DNA from: Halapricum desulfuricans | GTDB taxonomy: Archaea; Halobacteriota; Halobacteria; Halobacteriales; Haloarculaceae | NCBI RefSeq assembly: GCF_017094525.1 | Contig: NZ_CP064788.1 | Coordinates: 744,001-808,000 of the forward strand | DNA: 64,000 nucleotides | Direction: 5' to 3' | In this document: in pieces, positions 42,751 through 52,175 of the stretch | Layout of the letters: every line of letters starts with the position of its first letter | Numbering within the stretch: position 1 is the first letter of the stretch | Position numbers and translations under genes: made by a program | The notes under the pieces: model-generated | Databases searched by the model: none | Seen by the model: only the letters and a program-made list of their open reading frames with translations | What the model was told of the DNA's origin: nothing

Positions 42751-43044
42751 TTATCTCTCCTCCCGTACCATTTCGATCGCGTCGGTCGGACACACTTCCG
42801 CGCAGATGCCACAGCCCTTGCAGTAGTCAAGATCGAACGCGTAGAAGTCCTCGCCCTCGACCGGCTTTGCGGCCTGGTCCGGACAGTACGTCTCACACTG
42901 ACCGCAGTTGATACAGGTGTCCGGGTCGACGACCGGCTTGTACTCCCGCCAGGAGCCGGTCTTGTTCGCGCGGGACGTGTTCGGTTCCGCGACGACGCCA
43001 GTCGTGATCTTCAGGTCTTCGTATGGGTCTTGCGTGTCGCTCAT
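42751..43044 (-). CDS. porD: Pyruvate:ferredoxin oxidoreductase, delta (ferredoxin-like) subunit
   Basis: The 97-aa protein carries two [4Fe-4S] motifs: CINCGQCETYCPD and CKGCGICAEVCPTDAI. It passes electrons from the catalytic subunits to ferredoxin. The N terminus GSWREYKPVVD is typical of PorD. Overlaps porG by 4 bp. Confidence 0.92.
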   Translation of the reverse strand: MSDTQDPYEDLKITTGVVAEPNTSRANKTGSWREYKPVVDPDTCINCGQCETYCPDQAAKPVEGEDFYAFDLDYCKGCGICAEVCPTDAIEMVREER

Positions 43045-43580
43045 GCGTGTACCTCCGTGTACGCGTCGGTCGTGGCCGCGACGTTCTTCTGGCCGATCTC
43101 GCCCTCGAACTTGCGGGTGATGACCGCCTCGAGGCTCTCGGTGCTCAGTTTGTCAGTCGCGCCCGCGAAGGCCCCGAGCAGCGCCGTGTTCATGATCGGC
43201 CGACCGAGGTTCTCGAGCGCGATCTCGGTCGCGTCGACGGTGACGATCTCGGCGTCGGTGTCGATGGCGACGTCCTCGGGGTCGGCGTCCGTGTTGACGA
43301 TCAGGATGCCGTCGTCGCTGAGCCCTTCCGTCACGTCAACGTACTCCAGCAGGCTCGTGTCCTGAACGATGACACAATCCGGCTGTTCGACGTGGCTTCG
43401 CTCGGTGATCTTCTCGTCGCTATACCGTACGTAGGCCTCGACGGGCGCTCCGCGTCGCTCGACACCGAACGACGGTGTCGCCTGCGACCAGATGCCGTCC
43501 TCGTGGCCTGCCTGTGCGAGCAGCTGGGCAAGCGTGACCGACCCTTGCCCACCGCGTCCGTGAATTCTGATTTGATACAT
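43041..43580 (-). CDS. porG: Pyruvate:ferredoxin oxidoreductase, gamma subunit
   Basis: The 179-aa subunit begins MYQIRIHGRGGQGSVTLAQLLAQAG, the glycine-rich CoA-binding signature of PorG, followed by FGVERRGAPVEAYVR and IMNTALLGAF. The internal ATG at 43580 is right by family length; the longer form adds 67 non-homologous residues. It is the promoter-proximal gene of the operon. Confidence 0.92.
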   Translation of the reverse strand: MYQIRIHGRGGQGSVTLAQLLAQAGHEDGIWSQATPSFGVERRGAPVEAYVRYSDEKITERSHVEQPDCVIVQDTSLLEYVDVTEGLSDDGILIVNTDADPEDVAIDTDAEIVTVDATEIALENLGRPIMNTALLGAFAGATDKLSTESLEAVITRKFEGEIGQKNVAATTDAYTEVHA

Positions 43581-43685
43581 TGTGTGTCCCTCCGGGATGA
43601 GATGGCCCCGTAATCGTTCCGACGTAGATCGTCGGTCTATGAGCCACCGTACCCTCTCATATGTTCTCCACCCATTCACCATTTG

Positions 43686-43703
43686 ACCCCCAAAATACGG
43701 GGT
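43686..43703. promoter_or_regulatory. Palindromic operator candidate (ACCCC...GGGGT) near porG
   Basis: ACCCCCAAAATACGGGGT is an interrupted palindrome about 106 bp before the porG ATG. A close relative, ACCCCCAATATATGGGT, lies at 43892-43908 in the same gap. Two similar sites in one regulatory region suggest a shared transcription factor. Confidence 0.45.
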
Positions 43704-43891
43704 GTTTAAGAGATAGGGGGAATATGCTTCAGGAACGTTCATCATTGTAGGGAAAACCGTTACAGTTTTTCGAATTATCAATTATCAACTTTTCTCCCCC
43801 CTCGACCCCGATAGCGGCCGATCTGGGATCGAGAGCGCCAGTCTTCACGGGCAGAACGCTCCCGAGAACGGCGATCGGGATAGCTGACCGG

Positions 43892-43908
43892 ACCCCCAAT
43901 ATATGGGT
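43892..43908. promoter_or_regulatory. Second ACCCCC...GGGT palindrome
   Basis: Matches the site at 43686 at the flanks (ACCCCCA and GGG..T) with an AT-only centre. Between the por operon and ppc, 40 bp before the two-tier palindrome. Confidence 0.4.
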
Positions 43909-43947
43909 ATGGTGTGTGGTACATCGTGGCGCAACCGCAAACGACTG

Positions 43948-44027
43948 ATACTGGTGGCTATACGTTCGTAACGATATCTGGCACGACGGCGTGCCAGATC
44001 AGTTCGAAATGGTATAGCCACCAGTAT
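43948..44027 (+). repeat. 80-nt two-tier palindrome (copy C)
   Basis: The outer stem ATACTGGTGGCTATAC (43948-43963) pairs perfectly with 44012-44027. The inner stem ATCTGGCACG (43976-43985) pairs with 43990-43999 around a 4-nt loop. The 5' spacer GTTCGTAACGAT matches copies A and B. Outer stem bases differ from copy A at several positions but always in both arms together, preserving pairing. Confidence 0.92.
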
Positions 44028-44113
44028 GATACGGTCGGTTGTACGTCTGTTCCAGATCGATCGGGTATGCGATCGTACCGGTAACTCGTTACACCCGACC
44101 GTATGACGCCGGG

Positions 44114-44141
44114 AAATATTATAATAAGATATATTATATTA
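44114..44141 (+). promoter_or_regulatory. AT tract in the ppc upstream region
   Basis: A 28-base stretch with a single G, containing TATA-like words such as ATATTATATT, in otherwise GC-rich DNA, about 145-172 bp before the ppc start. It may be a promoter or a DNA-unwinding site. A second AT-rich word TTGATATATC lies nearer, about 50 bp before the ATG. Confidence 0.4.
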
Positions 44142-44285
44142 GGATAGATGTGATATCCAGAAACGCGCGTTTCAGTCCGGACGACCACTGTCGATTCGTG
44201 TTACGACCGATCTTTAATGAACATCCCTTTGATATATCCGGTCAGATCCGCCAACGTTATACCCTAGCCCCTGTCAGAGGGTGGT

Positions 44286-46985
44286 ATGACTTTGCACGCC
44301 AGAGAGATAAACCAGGACGTCAGGGAACTGGGCGAGCTCCTGGGATCGGTCATCAAACATCAAAGCTCCGAGGAGGCGTTCGACCTCGTCGAGACGGTGC
44401 GCAACGCGGCGATCAACTACCGGCGCGGCGACGCCGACAGTCGCGACCCGATCCACGACACGCTCGATCGGCTGTCTCCGGAAAAGCAGGACGTCGTTGC
44501 ACGTGCGTTCACGACCTACTTCGAACTCATCAATCTCGCCGAAGAGCGCGAACGCGTTCGGGAGATCCGAGAGGGCAGTCAGGACGGCGTGCTCGGCGAC
44601 AGCGTGGAGGAGACCGCCGAATACCTCTACGAGCACGACGTCGACCCGGAGACCGTCGAGTCGATCCTCGAGGACGTGTTGATCCAGCCGACGTTCACGG
44701 CCCACCCGACCGAAGCGCGGCGCAAGACGGTCAAGGCGAAGCTCCGTGACATCGCCGGCAACCTGGAGGAACTGGACGAGGTACGGCTGACGGAAAACGA
44801 GGACCGACGGGTCCGCCAGAACGTCCGCGCGCAGGTGACGAGCCTCTGGCAGACGCCACAGGTCAGAGACCGCCGGCCGGAGGTCACCGACGAGGCACTG
44901 AACGTCCAGTGGTACCTCGAGAACGTCCTGTTCGACGTCATCGACGAGGTCTACGAGGAGTTCGAGTGGGCGCTTGACGACGTCTACGAGTCCGAGATCG
45001 ACGTGCCCAAGCTCTACGAGTTCCGCTCGTGGGCCGGGTCCGACCGCGACGGGAACCCGTACGTGACCCCCGAAGTCACCGCCGAAACGCTCGAGCGACA
45101 GCGCGACGTCGTGCTCCCGCTGTACCGTGACCGACTGAAGGAACTGTCGGGCGTGCTGACACAGGACGGCCGCCAGATCGACGTCGGAGAGCGCTTCCAG
45201 GAGCGACTCGACGCGCACCGCGAGCGGCTGCCTGGTATCGCTGCCGAGGCCAAAGAGCGCTATCCGAACGAGCCCTACAGACAGAAACTCAAGCTGATGC
45301 GCGAGTCGGTGCTGCGGGTTTCGGACGTCCGCTCTGGCGGATACAGCGACGAGGATGAGTTCCTCGAGGATCTGCGAGTGGTCGCCGACAGCCTCGAACG
45401 AAACGGCGCCGGCCAGATCTCCGAAACCTACGTCGAGCCCCTGATTCGGAAGGTCGCGACGTTCGGGTTCAGCCTCGCCAGCCTCGACCTGCGCGACCAC
45501 CGCGGGATGCACACCGACGCGATCGCTGAGGCGGTCGACCAGCAAGAGGACATCGACTACAAGGGCATGGACGAACAGGAGCGCCAGGAGTTCCTGACCG
45601 AGGCGATCCTGCAGGACGAGCCGATCATCGACATCACGGACAGAGCGGGGCTCTCCGACGACGCCGAGCGCGTGCTCAGGCGCTTCGAAGAGGCGGCCAA
45701 CTGGCAGCAGGAGTTCGGCGTCGACGCGATCGACACCTACGCGATCAGCTGGTTCGAAGAGCCGAGCCACGGGCTGGAGGTGCTGTTCCTCGGCGATCAG
45801 GCCGGGATCGTCGACCTGCCGGGCTACTGTGGGTTCGACATCGTCCCGCTGCTCGAGAGCGAGTACGCGCTCTCGGGCGCACGGCGGATCATGGGGACGC
45901 TGTTCGAGAACGAGGCCTACGCACAGGCGCTGGAGGCGCGCAACGACACCCAGGAGATCATGCTGGGGTATTCCGACTCCAACAAGGAGAACGGCTATCT
46001 CGCGGCCCAGTGGTCGCTGTACCGCAACCAGAAGCGACTTGCGGCGATCCACGACGACTACGATATCGACCTGCGGCTGTTCCACGGTCGCGGGGGTTCG
46101 ATCTCCCGCGGCGGCGTGCCGATGCACGAGGCGATGCTGGCGCTACCCAACGAGACCTGCAACGGACAGATCAAGTTCACCGAACAGGGCGAGGCCATCT
46201 CCGAGAAGTACGCCAACGACAGTATCGCCGAGCGGAACCTCGAACAGATGGTCAACGCGCAGGTCAAGGCGCGTCACAACGCGATGCACGAGCCGATCGA
46301 GGAGGTCCCCGACGAGTGGATGTCGGCGATGGAAACCGCGTCCGACGCCGCCCGCGAGGAGTATCAGGGACTGCTGGAGACCGACGGGTTCGTCGAGTTC
46401 TTCGGGCAGGCGACGCCGATCGGCGTCATCGAGGACCTGAACCTCGGCTCCCGGCCCGCCTCGCGAAGCGGCGAACGCAGCGTCGAGGACCTGCGCGCGA
46501 TCCCGTGGGTGTTCTCCTGGACGCAGGCCCGCTGTATCATCCCCGGCTGGTACTCGCTGGCGTCCGGGATCGAGGCCTACCTCGAGAACGGCGGCGACGT
46601 CCAGACGCTCCAGACGATGTACGAGGAGTGGCCGTTCTTCAACACGATCCTGGACCACGCCGCGCTGGCGCTTGCCCGTACCGACATGGAGATCGCCCAG
46701 CAGTACGCCGACCTGGCCGACGACGAGTTGCGCGAGAAGATCTTCCCGACCATCCGGAACGAATACGAGAGCGCAGTCGATCTCGTCCTCAAGATCACCG
46801 GTCGCGACGAACTCACCCATCGTGACTGGCTCGAAGAGAACCTCGAACGCCGCAACCCGTACGTCGACCCGCTGAACCTCCTCCAGATCCGGCTGCTGGC
46901 CCAGAGCCACCTCACCGAGACCGAACAGCAGACGCTGCGGCTCACTGTCCACGGCATCGCTGCCGGGATGAAAAACACCGGATAA
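44286..46985 (+). CDS. ppc: Phosphoenolpyruvate carboxylase
   Basis: The 899-aa bacterial-type PEPC carboxylates PEP to oxaloacetate (anaplerosis). TAHPTEARRKT carries catalytic His140, GYSDSNKENGYLAAQWSLY is the PEP/lysine region, and FHGRGGSISRGG is the glycine-rich catalytic loop. The C terminus QQTLRLTVHGIAAGMKNTG matches the family's tetramer end. Antisense frames of up to 617 codons over it are codon-bias shadows. It lies opposite porGDAB, so pyruvate oxidation and PEP carboxylation may be controlled together. Confidence 0.95.
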   Translation: MTLHAREINQDVRELGELLGSVIKHQSSEEAFDLVETVRNAAINYRRGDADSRDPIHDTLDRLSPEKQDVVARAFTTYFELINLAEERERVREIREGSQDGVLGDSVEETAEYLYEHDVDPETVESILEDVLIQPTFTAHPTEARRKTVKAKLRDIAGNLEELDEVRLTENEDRRVRQNVRAQVTSLWQTPQVRDRRPEVTDEALNVQWYLENVLFDVIDEVYEEFEWALDDVYESEIDVPKLYEFRSWAGSDRDGNPYVTPEVTAETLERQRDVVLPLYRDRLKELSGVLTQDGRQIDVGERFQERLDAHRERLPGIAAEAKERYPNEPYRQKLKLMRESVLRVSDVRSGGYSDEDEFLEDLRVVADSLERNGAGQISETYVEPLIRKVATFGFSLASLDLRDHRGMHTDAIAEAVDQQEDIDYKGMDEQERQEFLTEAILQDEPIIDITDRAGLSDDAERVLRRFEEAANWQQEFGVDAIDTYAISWFEEPSHGLEVLFLGDQAGIVDLPGYCGFDIVPLLESEYALSGARRIMGTLFENEAYAQALEARNDTQEIMLGYSDSNKENGYLAAQWSLYRNQKRLAAIHDDYDIDLRLFHGRGGSISRGGVPMHEAMLALPNETCNGQIKFTEQGEAISEKYANDSIAERNLEQMVNAQVKARHNAMHEPIEEVPDEWMSAMETASDAAREEYQGLLETDGFVEFFGQATPIGVIEDLNLGSRPASRSGERSVEDLRAIPWVFSWTQARCIIPGWYSLASGIEAYLENGGDVQTLQTMYEEWPFFNTILDHAALALARTDMEIAQQYADLADDELREKIFPTIRNEYESAVDLVLKITGRDELTHRDWLEENLERRNPYVDPLNLLQIRLLAQSHLTETEQQTLRLTVHGIAAGMKNTG

Positions 46986-47106
46986 CGCCGTCGCGGTCCG
47001 TCTGGCCCGCCGCTGCAGTCGTTCGCCCCACGCCCGTTCGTCGCCGCCAGCCGGAATCTTCTCCGGGGTATAATTCTACACATAGAAGTGGGCAAAAATA
47101 GAACCA

Positions 47107-47114
47107 TTTATTTA
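47107..47114 (+). promoter_or_regulatory. TATA-like box of the uspA gene
   Basis: TTTATTTA is centred about 30 nt before the ATG at 47141, giving a very short leader. The upstream stretch is AT-rich compared with its surroundings. Confidence 0.45.
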
Positions 47115-47140
47115 CGTCCGGGTAAACATATCCGACAGGA

Positions 47141-47596
47141 ATGACGCTTCATACGATCCTGCTGGCAGTCGGACCGGACGACAACCACCGCGCGGAGGAG
47201 CTCGCCGAGGCCGTCGTCGAGATCGGGAAACCGGCCGACGCGGAGGTCGTCATCGGTCACGTGTTCACCGAAAGCGAGTTCCGGCGAGCGGCCGAGCGCC
47301 TGGACTTCGACGACGACCTGGCAGACCCCAACGAGGTCGCAAAGCGCCACCAGACGGTACGGACGATGACGGAGCTGCTCGACGAGGCCGGCGTCGACTA
47401 CACGATCCGCGGAGAGGTCGGCGAACACGCCGAGGAGATCGTCGAACTCGCGACGAAAGTCGAGGCCGATCGCGTCGTCGTCGGCGGTCGCAAGCGCTCG
47501 CCGACCGGCAAGGCCGTGTTCGGATCGACCGCGCAGGCGGTCATGCTCGACGCGCCCTGTCCGGTGACGTTCGTGCGCGGCGAAGACAAAGAGTAG
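47141..47596 (+). CDS. Universal stress protein A family
   Basis: The 151-aa UspA-fold protein has an N-terminal strand (TILLAVGPDD), and the ATP-binding-type motif appears as VVGGRKRSPTGKAVFGSTAQAVMLDAPCPV (G-2x-G-9x-G-S/T). Convergent with glpC, 4 bp between stops. Role not specified by the sequence. Confidence 0.85.
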   Translation: MTLHTILLAVGPDDNHRAEELAEAVVEIGKPADAEVVIGHVFTESEFRRAAERLDFDDDLADPNEVAKRHQTVRTMTELLDEAGVDYTIRGEVGEHAEEIVELATKVEADRVVVGGRKRSPTGKAVFGSTAQAVMLDAPCPVTFVRGEDKE

Positions 47597-47600
47597 CCGA

Positions 47601-48926
47601 TCAGTCGATCAGCGCGGCTTCGATGAGTTCGAGCGGGTGGCGGACCTCGTAGCCGGTGCCGTGTTCCATCTGGCTCGCACAGGTGGGACACTCGGTCATG
47701 CCGGTCGTCCCCTCGGATTCCTCCATGTGCTCGAACATCTCCGAGCCGATCTCCATCGACTTCTCGTATTTCTCGGACTTCCAGCCGTAGGTGCCCGAGA
47801 TGCCCGAGCAGGACTCGCCGACGTCCTCGACCGCGACGCCGTCGAGATCGCGGAAGAGCTCGATCGCCTGGCGTTCCAGCCCCTGATTGCGGGCGTGACA
47901 CGGCGCGTGGTAGGCGAACTCCTCTTCGAGTTCGCCCGAGACTTCGGCCGCTTCGAGTTCCTGGCGGACGTCGGTGTGGATCCGGAGGTACTCGACGGCG
48001 TCGTAGGTGTGCGCGGCGAGGTCGTCGATCCCGTCGATGTCGAACAGCTCGGGGTACTCGTTGCGCAGCGCCATCGAACAGGAGGTACAGGAGGCGACGA
48101 CGTCGGCCCCCTCCTCGATCGCGGCCGTGAGTTCCTCGACGTTGGTCTCGGCGTGGCGGCGGGCGTCGTCGAGCATCCCGTTTGCGAACATCGGCGTCCC
48201 CGAGCACTTCTGGGGCGGGACCATGACCTCGTAGCCGAAGTGCTCGTAGATGCGGACCAGTGCCTTCGCGACCTCGGGCGTGTTGTAGTTCGAGTAACAG
48301 CCGTGGAAGTACGCGATCTTCTTGTCGTCCGAGTGGACTTTCGCGCCGCCGCGTTCGGACCACCACTGGCGGAACGTCTGGGTGGCGAACTCGGGGAACT
48401 CCCGCTCGCTGGGGACGTGCAGCACCTTCTCCATCGCCCACCGGACCGGACCGAAGTTCATGAAGAAGTTTGCCGTCCGCGGGAACATGCTCGCGAAGTA
48501 CGCGGAGGTCCGGTAGTTGGCGAGGATCCGGTTGCGGATGTACTTGACCGAGAGCTTCGACATCTGGTTGTCGACGTACTCCCCGCGGGCGGTGTTGTGC
48601 ATCTGGGCCAGATTGACCCCGGAGGGACAAGACGTATCACACCGAAGGCAGTTCGAACACTCCGAGATCGACGGATCGATCTCGTAGTCGTCGTCCGTCT
48701 GTTTGAGCCGCCACTGTTCGGGGCCCTGGAACTTCGGCCCCGGGAAGTCGTCGTCGACTTCCGCGACGGGACAGTTAGTATCACAGGTCGAACACTTGTA
48801 ACACGAATCCGCGCCGGGACGGAGGTCGAAATCCTCGTCGTCGGGGAAGACCTCGAGCGGTTCGTATTCCTCGCCCGTATTCGGTACGACTGGGTCGAAC
48901 TGCGTTGGGTCTCTAGCGTCGCTCAT
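47601..48926 (-). CDS. glpC: Anaerobic-type glycerol-3-phosphate dehydrogenase subunit C
   Basis: The 441-aa membrane-associated Fe-S subunit has two ferredoxin motifs, CYKCSTCDTNCP and CSNCLRCDTSCPSG. Two CCG-type cysteine domains follow (HGCYSNY ... SCTSCSM and HAPCHARNQG ... ESCSGISGTYG). It passes electrons from GlpA/GlpB to the quinone pool. The start overlaps the glpB stop (48923-48926). Last gene of glpABC. Confidence 0.92.
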   Translation of the reverse strand: MSDARDPTQFDPVVPNTGEEYEPLEVFPDDEDFDLRPGADSCYKCSTCDTNCPVAEVDDDFPGPKFQGPEQWRLKQTDDDYEIDPSISECSNCLRCDTSCPSGVNLAQMHNTARGEYVDNQMSKLSVKYIRNRILANYRTSAYFASMFPRTANFFMNFGPVRWAMEKVLHVPSEREFPEFATQTFRQWWSERGGAKVHSDDKKIAYFHGCYSNYNTPEVAKALVRIYEHFGYEVMVPPQKCSGTPMFANGMLDDARRHAETNVEELTAAIEEGADVVASCTSCSMALRNEYPELFDIDGIDDLAAHTYDAVEYLRIHTDVRQELEAAEVSGELEEEFAYHAPCHARNQGLERQAIELFRDLDGVAVEDVGESCSGISGTYGWKSEKYEKSMEIGSEMFEHMEESEGTTGMTECPTCASQMEHGTGYEVRHPLELIEAALID

Positions 48927-50197
48927 TGTGCCTCCTGTGCCGCGAGACGGCCAGCGTGATATCCTGTCGCGATCGAGACGCCACTGCCGGATTTCTCGGC
49001 GGCGAAGTCGTGCCCACCGAGGACCGAACCGGCGGCTCGCAGGTTTTCGAACTCCGGCGAGCCGCCCGAATCGAGTGGCCGCAGTTCGGTGTCGGGATCG
49101 ACGCCAAATCCGGCGAACGGGTGGTCACCGAAGACGGCCTCGTCGAACCAGTCGTATCGGTCCTCCGAGTGTTCGACATGACAGTCGAAGATCGGTTCGT
49201 AGACGTGCTCGCGGTCGGACTCGACGCCCTTGCCGACGAGGCCACCGGTGGCGAGCACGAACTGGTCGGCGCTGTAGGGAATCCGCGCGCTCTGCTTGTC
49301 GACGTAGACGGTCTCGACGCGGTTCTGTCCGTCAAACGAGACGACGGGGTTGCCGCTCTCGAAGTTGCCGCCGGCCTCGTCGAACGCCTCGAAGAGCCGA
49401 TCCTCCAGTCGGACGCCGGGTAGCGACGGTGGCGTCGCCGGCACCTCGAAGACCTCGACGCCGAGCTCCGCTTCGAGCGCTGCCCGGACGCCGGCGGCGT
49501 CGGCATCGCCGAGGACTGCCGGCAGGCCGACGCGCTTTTCGTCCTCGATCAAGGGGTTGAGGCGTTCGACCAGCGCGTCCCGGGCCCCGCGCTCGCGGCC
49601 GCGCACTTCGACGGGACCGTTCTTCTCGAGCAGTTTCGCGTATCGGGTCACCTTGGCGTCGTCCTGGAGATCGCCGGGGAACTGGATCGTCTCCCCGCGC
49701 ACGTCGAACGGCACGCCCGCGGCCTCGAGGTGGGCCGCGACGTGGGGCGCGTCGAAGTCGGGCATCGCCTCGAACCCGACCAGCAGGAGGTCGCGGTCGT
49801 CGCTGGCGAGCCCGGCGGCCGCACCGTCGGGGTACCGAGCGGTCGGCTTGACCGTCCCGCCGTAGGTCGGCAGCAGGGCATTGGTGTCCGTGTGTCCGCC
49901 CCGGTAGGTGTCGACGACCTCGTCGAACATCGACATCGCCTCCCTGACAGTATCCTCGCCGAGGAGCCGATACGGGTGCTCGTCGGGGAGTTCGGGGATG
50001 GCGCTGTAGGGGTCAGTCAGTGGCCCCTCACCGTCTGGGGTGTACCCGAGTACGTCGATCAGCCCCGACGCCTGCCGGAGCGTGCTCTGTTTGTACGTGA
50101 CCAGTCGCACGTCAGCGCCCTCGCGCGCGGCCGAGATCGCACTCGACAGCCCCGCGAGACCGCCGCCGATCACCAGCACGTCCGATTCAATAGCCAT
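48923..50197 (-). CDS. glpB: Anaerobic-type glycerol-3-phosphate dehydrogenase subunit B
   Basis: The 424-aa flavoprotein has the dinucleotide fold [30 protein letters not shown] and a C-terminal [18 protein letters not shown]. The ATG at 50197 (MAIESDV) is preferred, overlapping glpA by 11 bp. It completes the GlpABC complex that oxidises sn-glycerol-3-phosphate (or glycerol-1-phosphate-derived product) to DHAP. Confidence 0.9.
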   Translation of the reverse strand: MAIESDVLVIGGGLAGLSSAISAAREGADVRLVTYKQSTLRQASGLIDVLGYTPDGEGPLTDPYSAIPELPDEHPYRLLGEDTVREAMSMFDEVVDTYRGGHTDTNALLPTYGGTVKPTARYPDGAAAGLASDDRDLLLVGFEAMPDFDAPHVAAHLEAAGVPFDVRGETIQFPGDLQDDAKVTRYAKLLEKNGPVEVRGRERGARDALVERLNPLIEDEKRVGLPAVLGDADAAGVRAALEAELGVEVFEVPATPPSLPGVRLEDRLFEAFDEAGGNFESGNPVVSFDGQNRVETVYVDKQSARIPYSADQFVLATGGLVGKGVESDREHVYEPIFDCHVEHSEDRYDWFDEAVFGDHPFAGFGVDPDTELRPLDSGGSPEFENLRAAGSVLGGHDFAAEKSGSGVSIATGYHAGRLAAQEAQ

Positions 50198-51935
50198 CCC
50201 GCTCACCCCCGTCGGCCGCGACGTCGGCACCGCCCGGCTCGCCGGAGGCGTCGGCCCCGGCGTCGAACGCGGCGAAGTCGATCGGCTCGCCGTCTGCGGG
50301 GTCGTTGTCGCGGTTTTGGGTGGTCGCGTGGAGCGCGTAGTTCAGCATCGCCTGGGAGAGTTGCTGGCCCCAGAGGGCGTGGCGCTGGCCCTTCCAGCGC
50401 TCCTGAAGCAGTTCGTCCCAGGCCTCGCGGGCGACGGTTTCGTCGAAGGTTTCGCCGTCGACGTTGGCCTCGTGGAGTTCACTCGCCAGCCGGTGGACGC
50501 ACATGCCGCCCTGACAGTTGCCCATCGAGGCGCGGGTCCTGATGCGGACGGCGTTGAGATCCGAGCCGGACTGCTCGATGGCGTCCTGGACCTCCGCGCG
50601 CGTGACGCCCTCACACTCACAGATCACCGGGTTCGGGTCGTCGGTCGTGAGCACCTCGTCCGCGCGCGAGCCGAGTCGCTCGACGCTGCGCCGCCCGACC
50701 GGCGATCGAAGCCCGAACTCCTCCATGTAATCGCGCAGGACCGAGAAGTCCTCGCTGCCCGGCAGCGGTTCATCGGCGGTCCGGCACTCGCGCTCGATGC
50801 CGAACTGCTCGCAGACGTGGTCGCTGATCTTCTCGGCCATCAGCCGGTAGGTCGTGAACTTCCCGCCGACGATGCTCGTCATGCCCGGCAGGTCGTCGCG
50901 CTCTTCGTGGTCCAGCAGGAAGAAGTCCCGCGTGATGTCTGTCGGGTCCTCGCTGCCGACGTCCGGCGGTTCGTACAGCGGGCGCACGCCCCAGAAGGAG
51001 CGGATCGTCCGCGCCTCATCGAGCATCGGCACGAGTTCCTTGAGCGTGTCGATCATCAGGTCGACTTCCCACTGTTCTTCGGGGTAGTCCTCGGGGTCCT
51101 CGACCTCCTCGTCGGTCGTCCCGAGGATCGCGGTCGTCTCGTGGGGCACGACGATGTCGGCGTCGCCCTTCGGTCGACAGCGGTTGATGACCGTGTCGAC
51201 CTGCCGGATGTTCATGATCGTCATCACGCCTTTCGACGGTCGGACCTCGATATCGACGTCGGCCATGTCGCCGATCTGTCCCGCCCAGGCCCCGCTGGCG
51301 TTGACGACGTAGTCGGCGCGGATCTCTTCGGTCCCGCCTTCGGTCCCGTGGACGCGGATCCCGGGGCCGGACTTGTGCTCGACCTCGACGCCGACGACCT
51401 CGCCGTCCTCGATCAACAGGTCGGTCACCGGCGAATGGGTCTCGATACGCGCGCCGTGCTGTTCGGCGCTGGCGGCGTTGGCGACCACGAGCCGGAACGG
51501 ATCGATCGCCCCGTCCGGCACGGCGATGGCCTTGTCGATGTCCTTCGCGAGGTGTGGCTCGCGCTTGCGCGCCTCCTCGCCGGAGATTACTTCCGCCGGG
51601 ATGTCACACTCCCGGCACCCGTCGAGTTTCTTCTGGAAGTACTCCTCCGAGTCCTCCGGGCGCTTGACGAACATCCCGCCGGTCATCTCGACGCAGTGGG
51701 ATGCGATGTCTCGGAGGACGCGATTCTCCTGAATACACTCCTTCGCGCTGGCCTGATCGGAGACGGCATAGCGGCCGCCGCTGTGAAGCAGGCCGTGCAT
51801 TCGGCCGGTCGTCCCGTGGGTGAGGTTTCCCTGCTCGACGAGCGTCACGTCCAGATCGCGCATCGCGAGATCGCGCGCGATACCGATACCGGTCGAACCT
51901 CCGCCGATCACGACAACGTGTGGTGTAGAAGCCAT
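50187..51935 (-). CDS. glpA: Anaerobic-type glycerol-3-phosphate dehydrogenase subunit A
   Basis: The 582-aa catalytic FAD subunit shows [30 protein letters not shown] (residues 7-36), [14 protein letters not shown], and [17 protein letters not shown]-terminal BFD-like [2Fe-2S] domain shows [16 protein letters not shown] and GNCQGGMC. The track start at 52115 extends into the promoter; the ATG at 51935 (MASTPHVVV) is correct by family. Divergent from glpK across 240 bp. Confidence 0.93.
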   Translation of the reverse strand: MASTPHVVVIGGGSTGIGIARDLAMRDLDVTLVEQGNLTHGTTGRMHGLLHSGGRYAVSDQASAKECIQENRVLRDIASHCVEMTGGMFVKRPEDSEEYFQKKLDGCRECDIPAEVISGEEARKREPHLAKDIDKAIAVPDGAIDPFRLVVANAASAEQHGARIETHSPVTDLLIEDGEVVGVEVEHKSGPGIRVHGTEGGTEEIRADYVVNASGAWAGQIGDMADVDIEVRPSKGVMTIMNIRQVDTVINRCRPKGDADIVVPHETTAILGTTDEEVEDPEDYPEEQWEVDLMIDTLKELVPMLDEARTIRSFWGVRPLYEPPDVGSEDPTDITRDFFLLDHEERDDLPGMTSIVGGKFTTYRLMAEKISDHVCEQFGIERECRTADEPLPGSEDFSVLRDYMEEFGLRSPVGRRSVERLGSRADEVLTTDDPNPVICECEGVTRAEVQDAIEQSGSDLNAVRIRTRASMGNCQGGMCVHRLASELHEANVDGETFDETVAREAWDELLQERWKGQRHALWGQQLSQAMLNYALHATTQNRDNDPADGEPIDFAAFDAGADASGEPGGADVAADGGERDGY

Positions 51936-52138
51936 TCGATGAAGCCACATCTGTCCTGAACGTACTTTATTGTTACTACTATTCCCGAACTGCCGATAAA
52001 GAAATGAGCTACCCCCGCAAAACAGGTAAGTGTGAAGTAATATTTCATCGTAATCGACCCAGAGAGGGGATTTCTCTCGAATTCGCGAGCAAGTTTGCGG
52101 CAGATTTATAATCAATCACTGTGAGTTTTACTACCAAC

Positions 52139-52164
52139 ACGGCACTATCCGTAAAGTGTGCCGT
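52139..52164. promoter_or_regulatory. Inverted repeat just upstream of glpK
   Basis: ACGGCAC (52139-52145) faces a GTG-TGCCGT arm ending at 52164, about 12 bp before the glpK ATG. The site fits an operator or 5' UTR hairpin controlling glycerol kinase. Arm pairing is 6 bp plus a shifted GTG, so support is modest. Confidence 0.35.
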
Positions 52165-52175
52165 GGGCACAAATC

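Larger units (their letters stand above)
43581..44285. other. 705-bp regulatory gap between porG and ppc
   Basis: The gap separates two divergent carbon-node operons and holds no credible gene. It contains two C-rich/G-rich palindromes (43686 and 43892), the 80-nt element at 43948-44027, and an AT-only-rich tract at 44114-44141. The extra length compared with other gaps suggests complex regulation or past insertions. Confidence 0.7.

Noticed and set aside
41553-42911. 452-codon plus-strand frame opposite porA
   Set aside because: Codon-bias shadow; porA is unambiguous.
44274-46127. 617-codon minus-strand frame opposite ppc
   Set aside because: A mirror frame of a GC-rich gene. The ppc frame has all catalytic motifs, and the antisense product has none.
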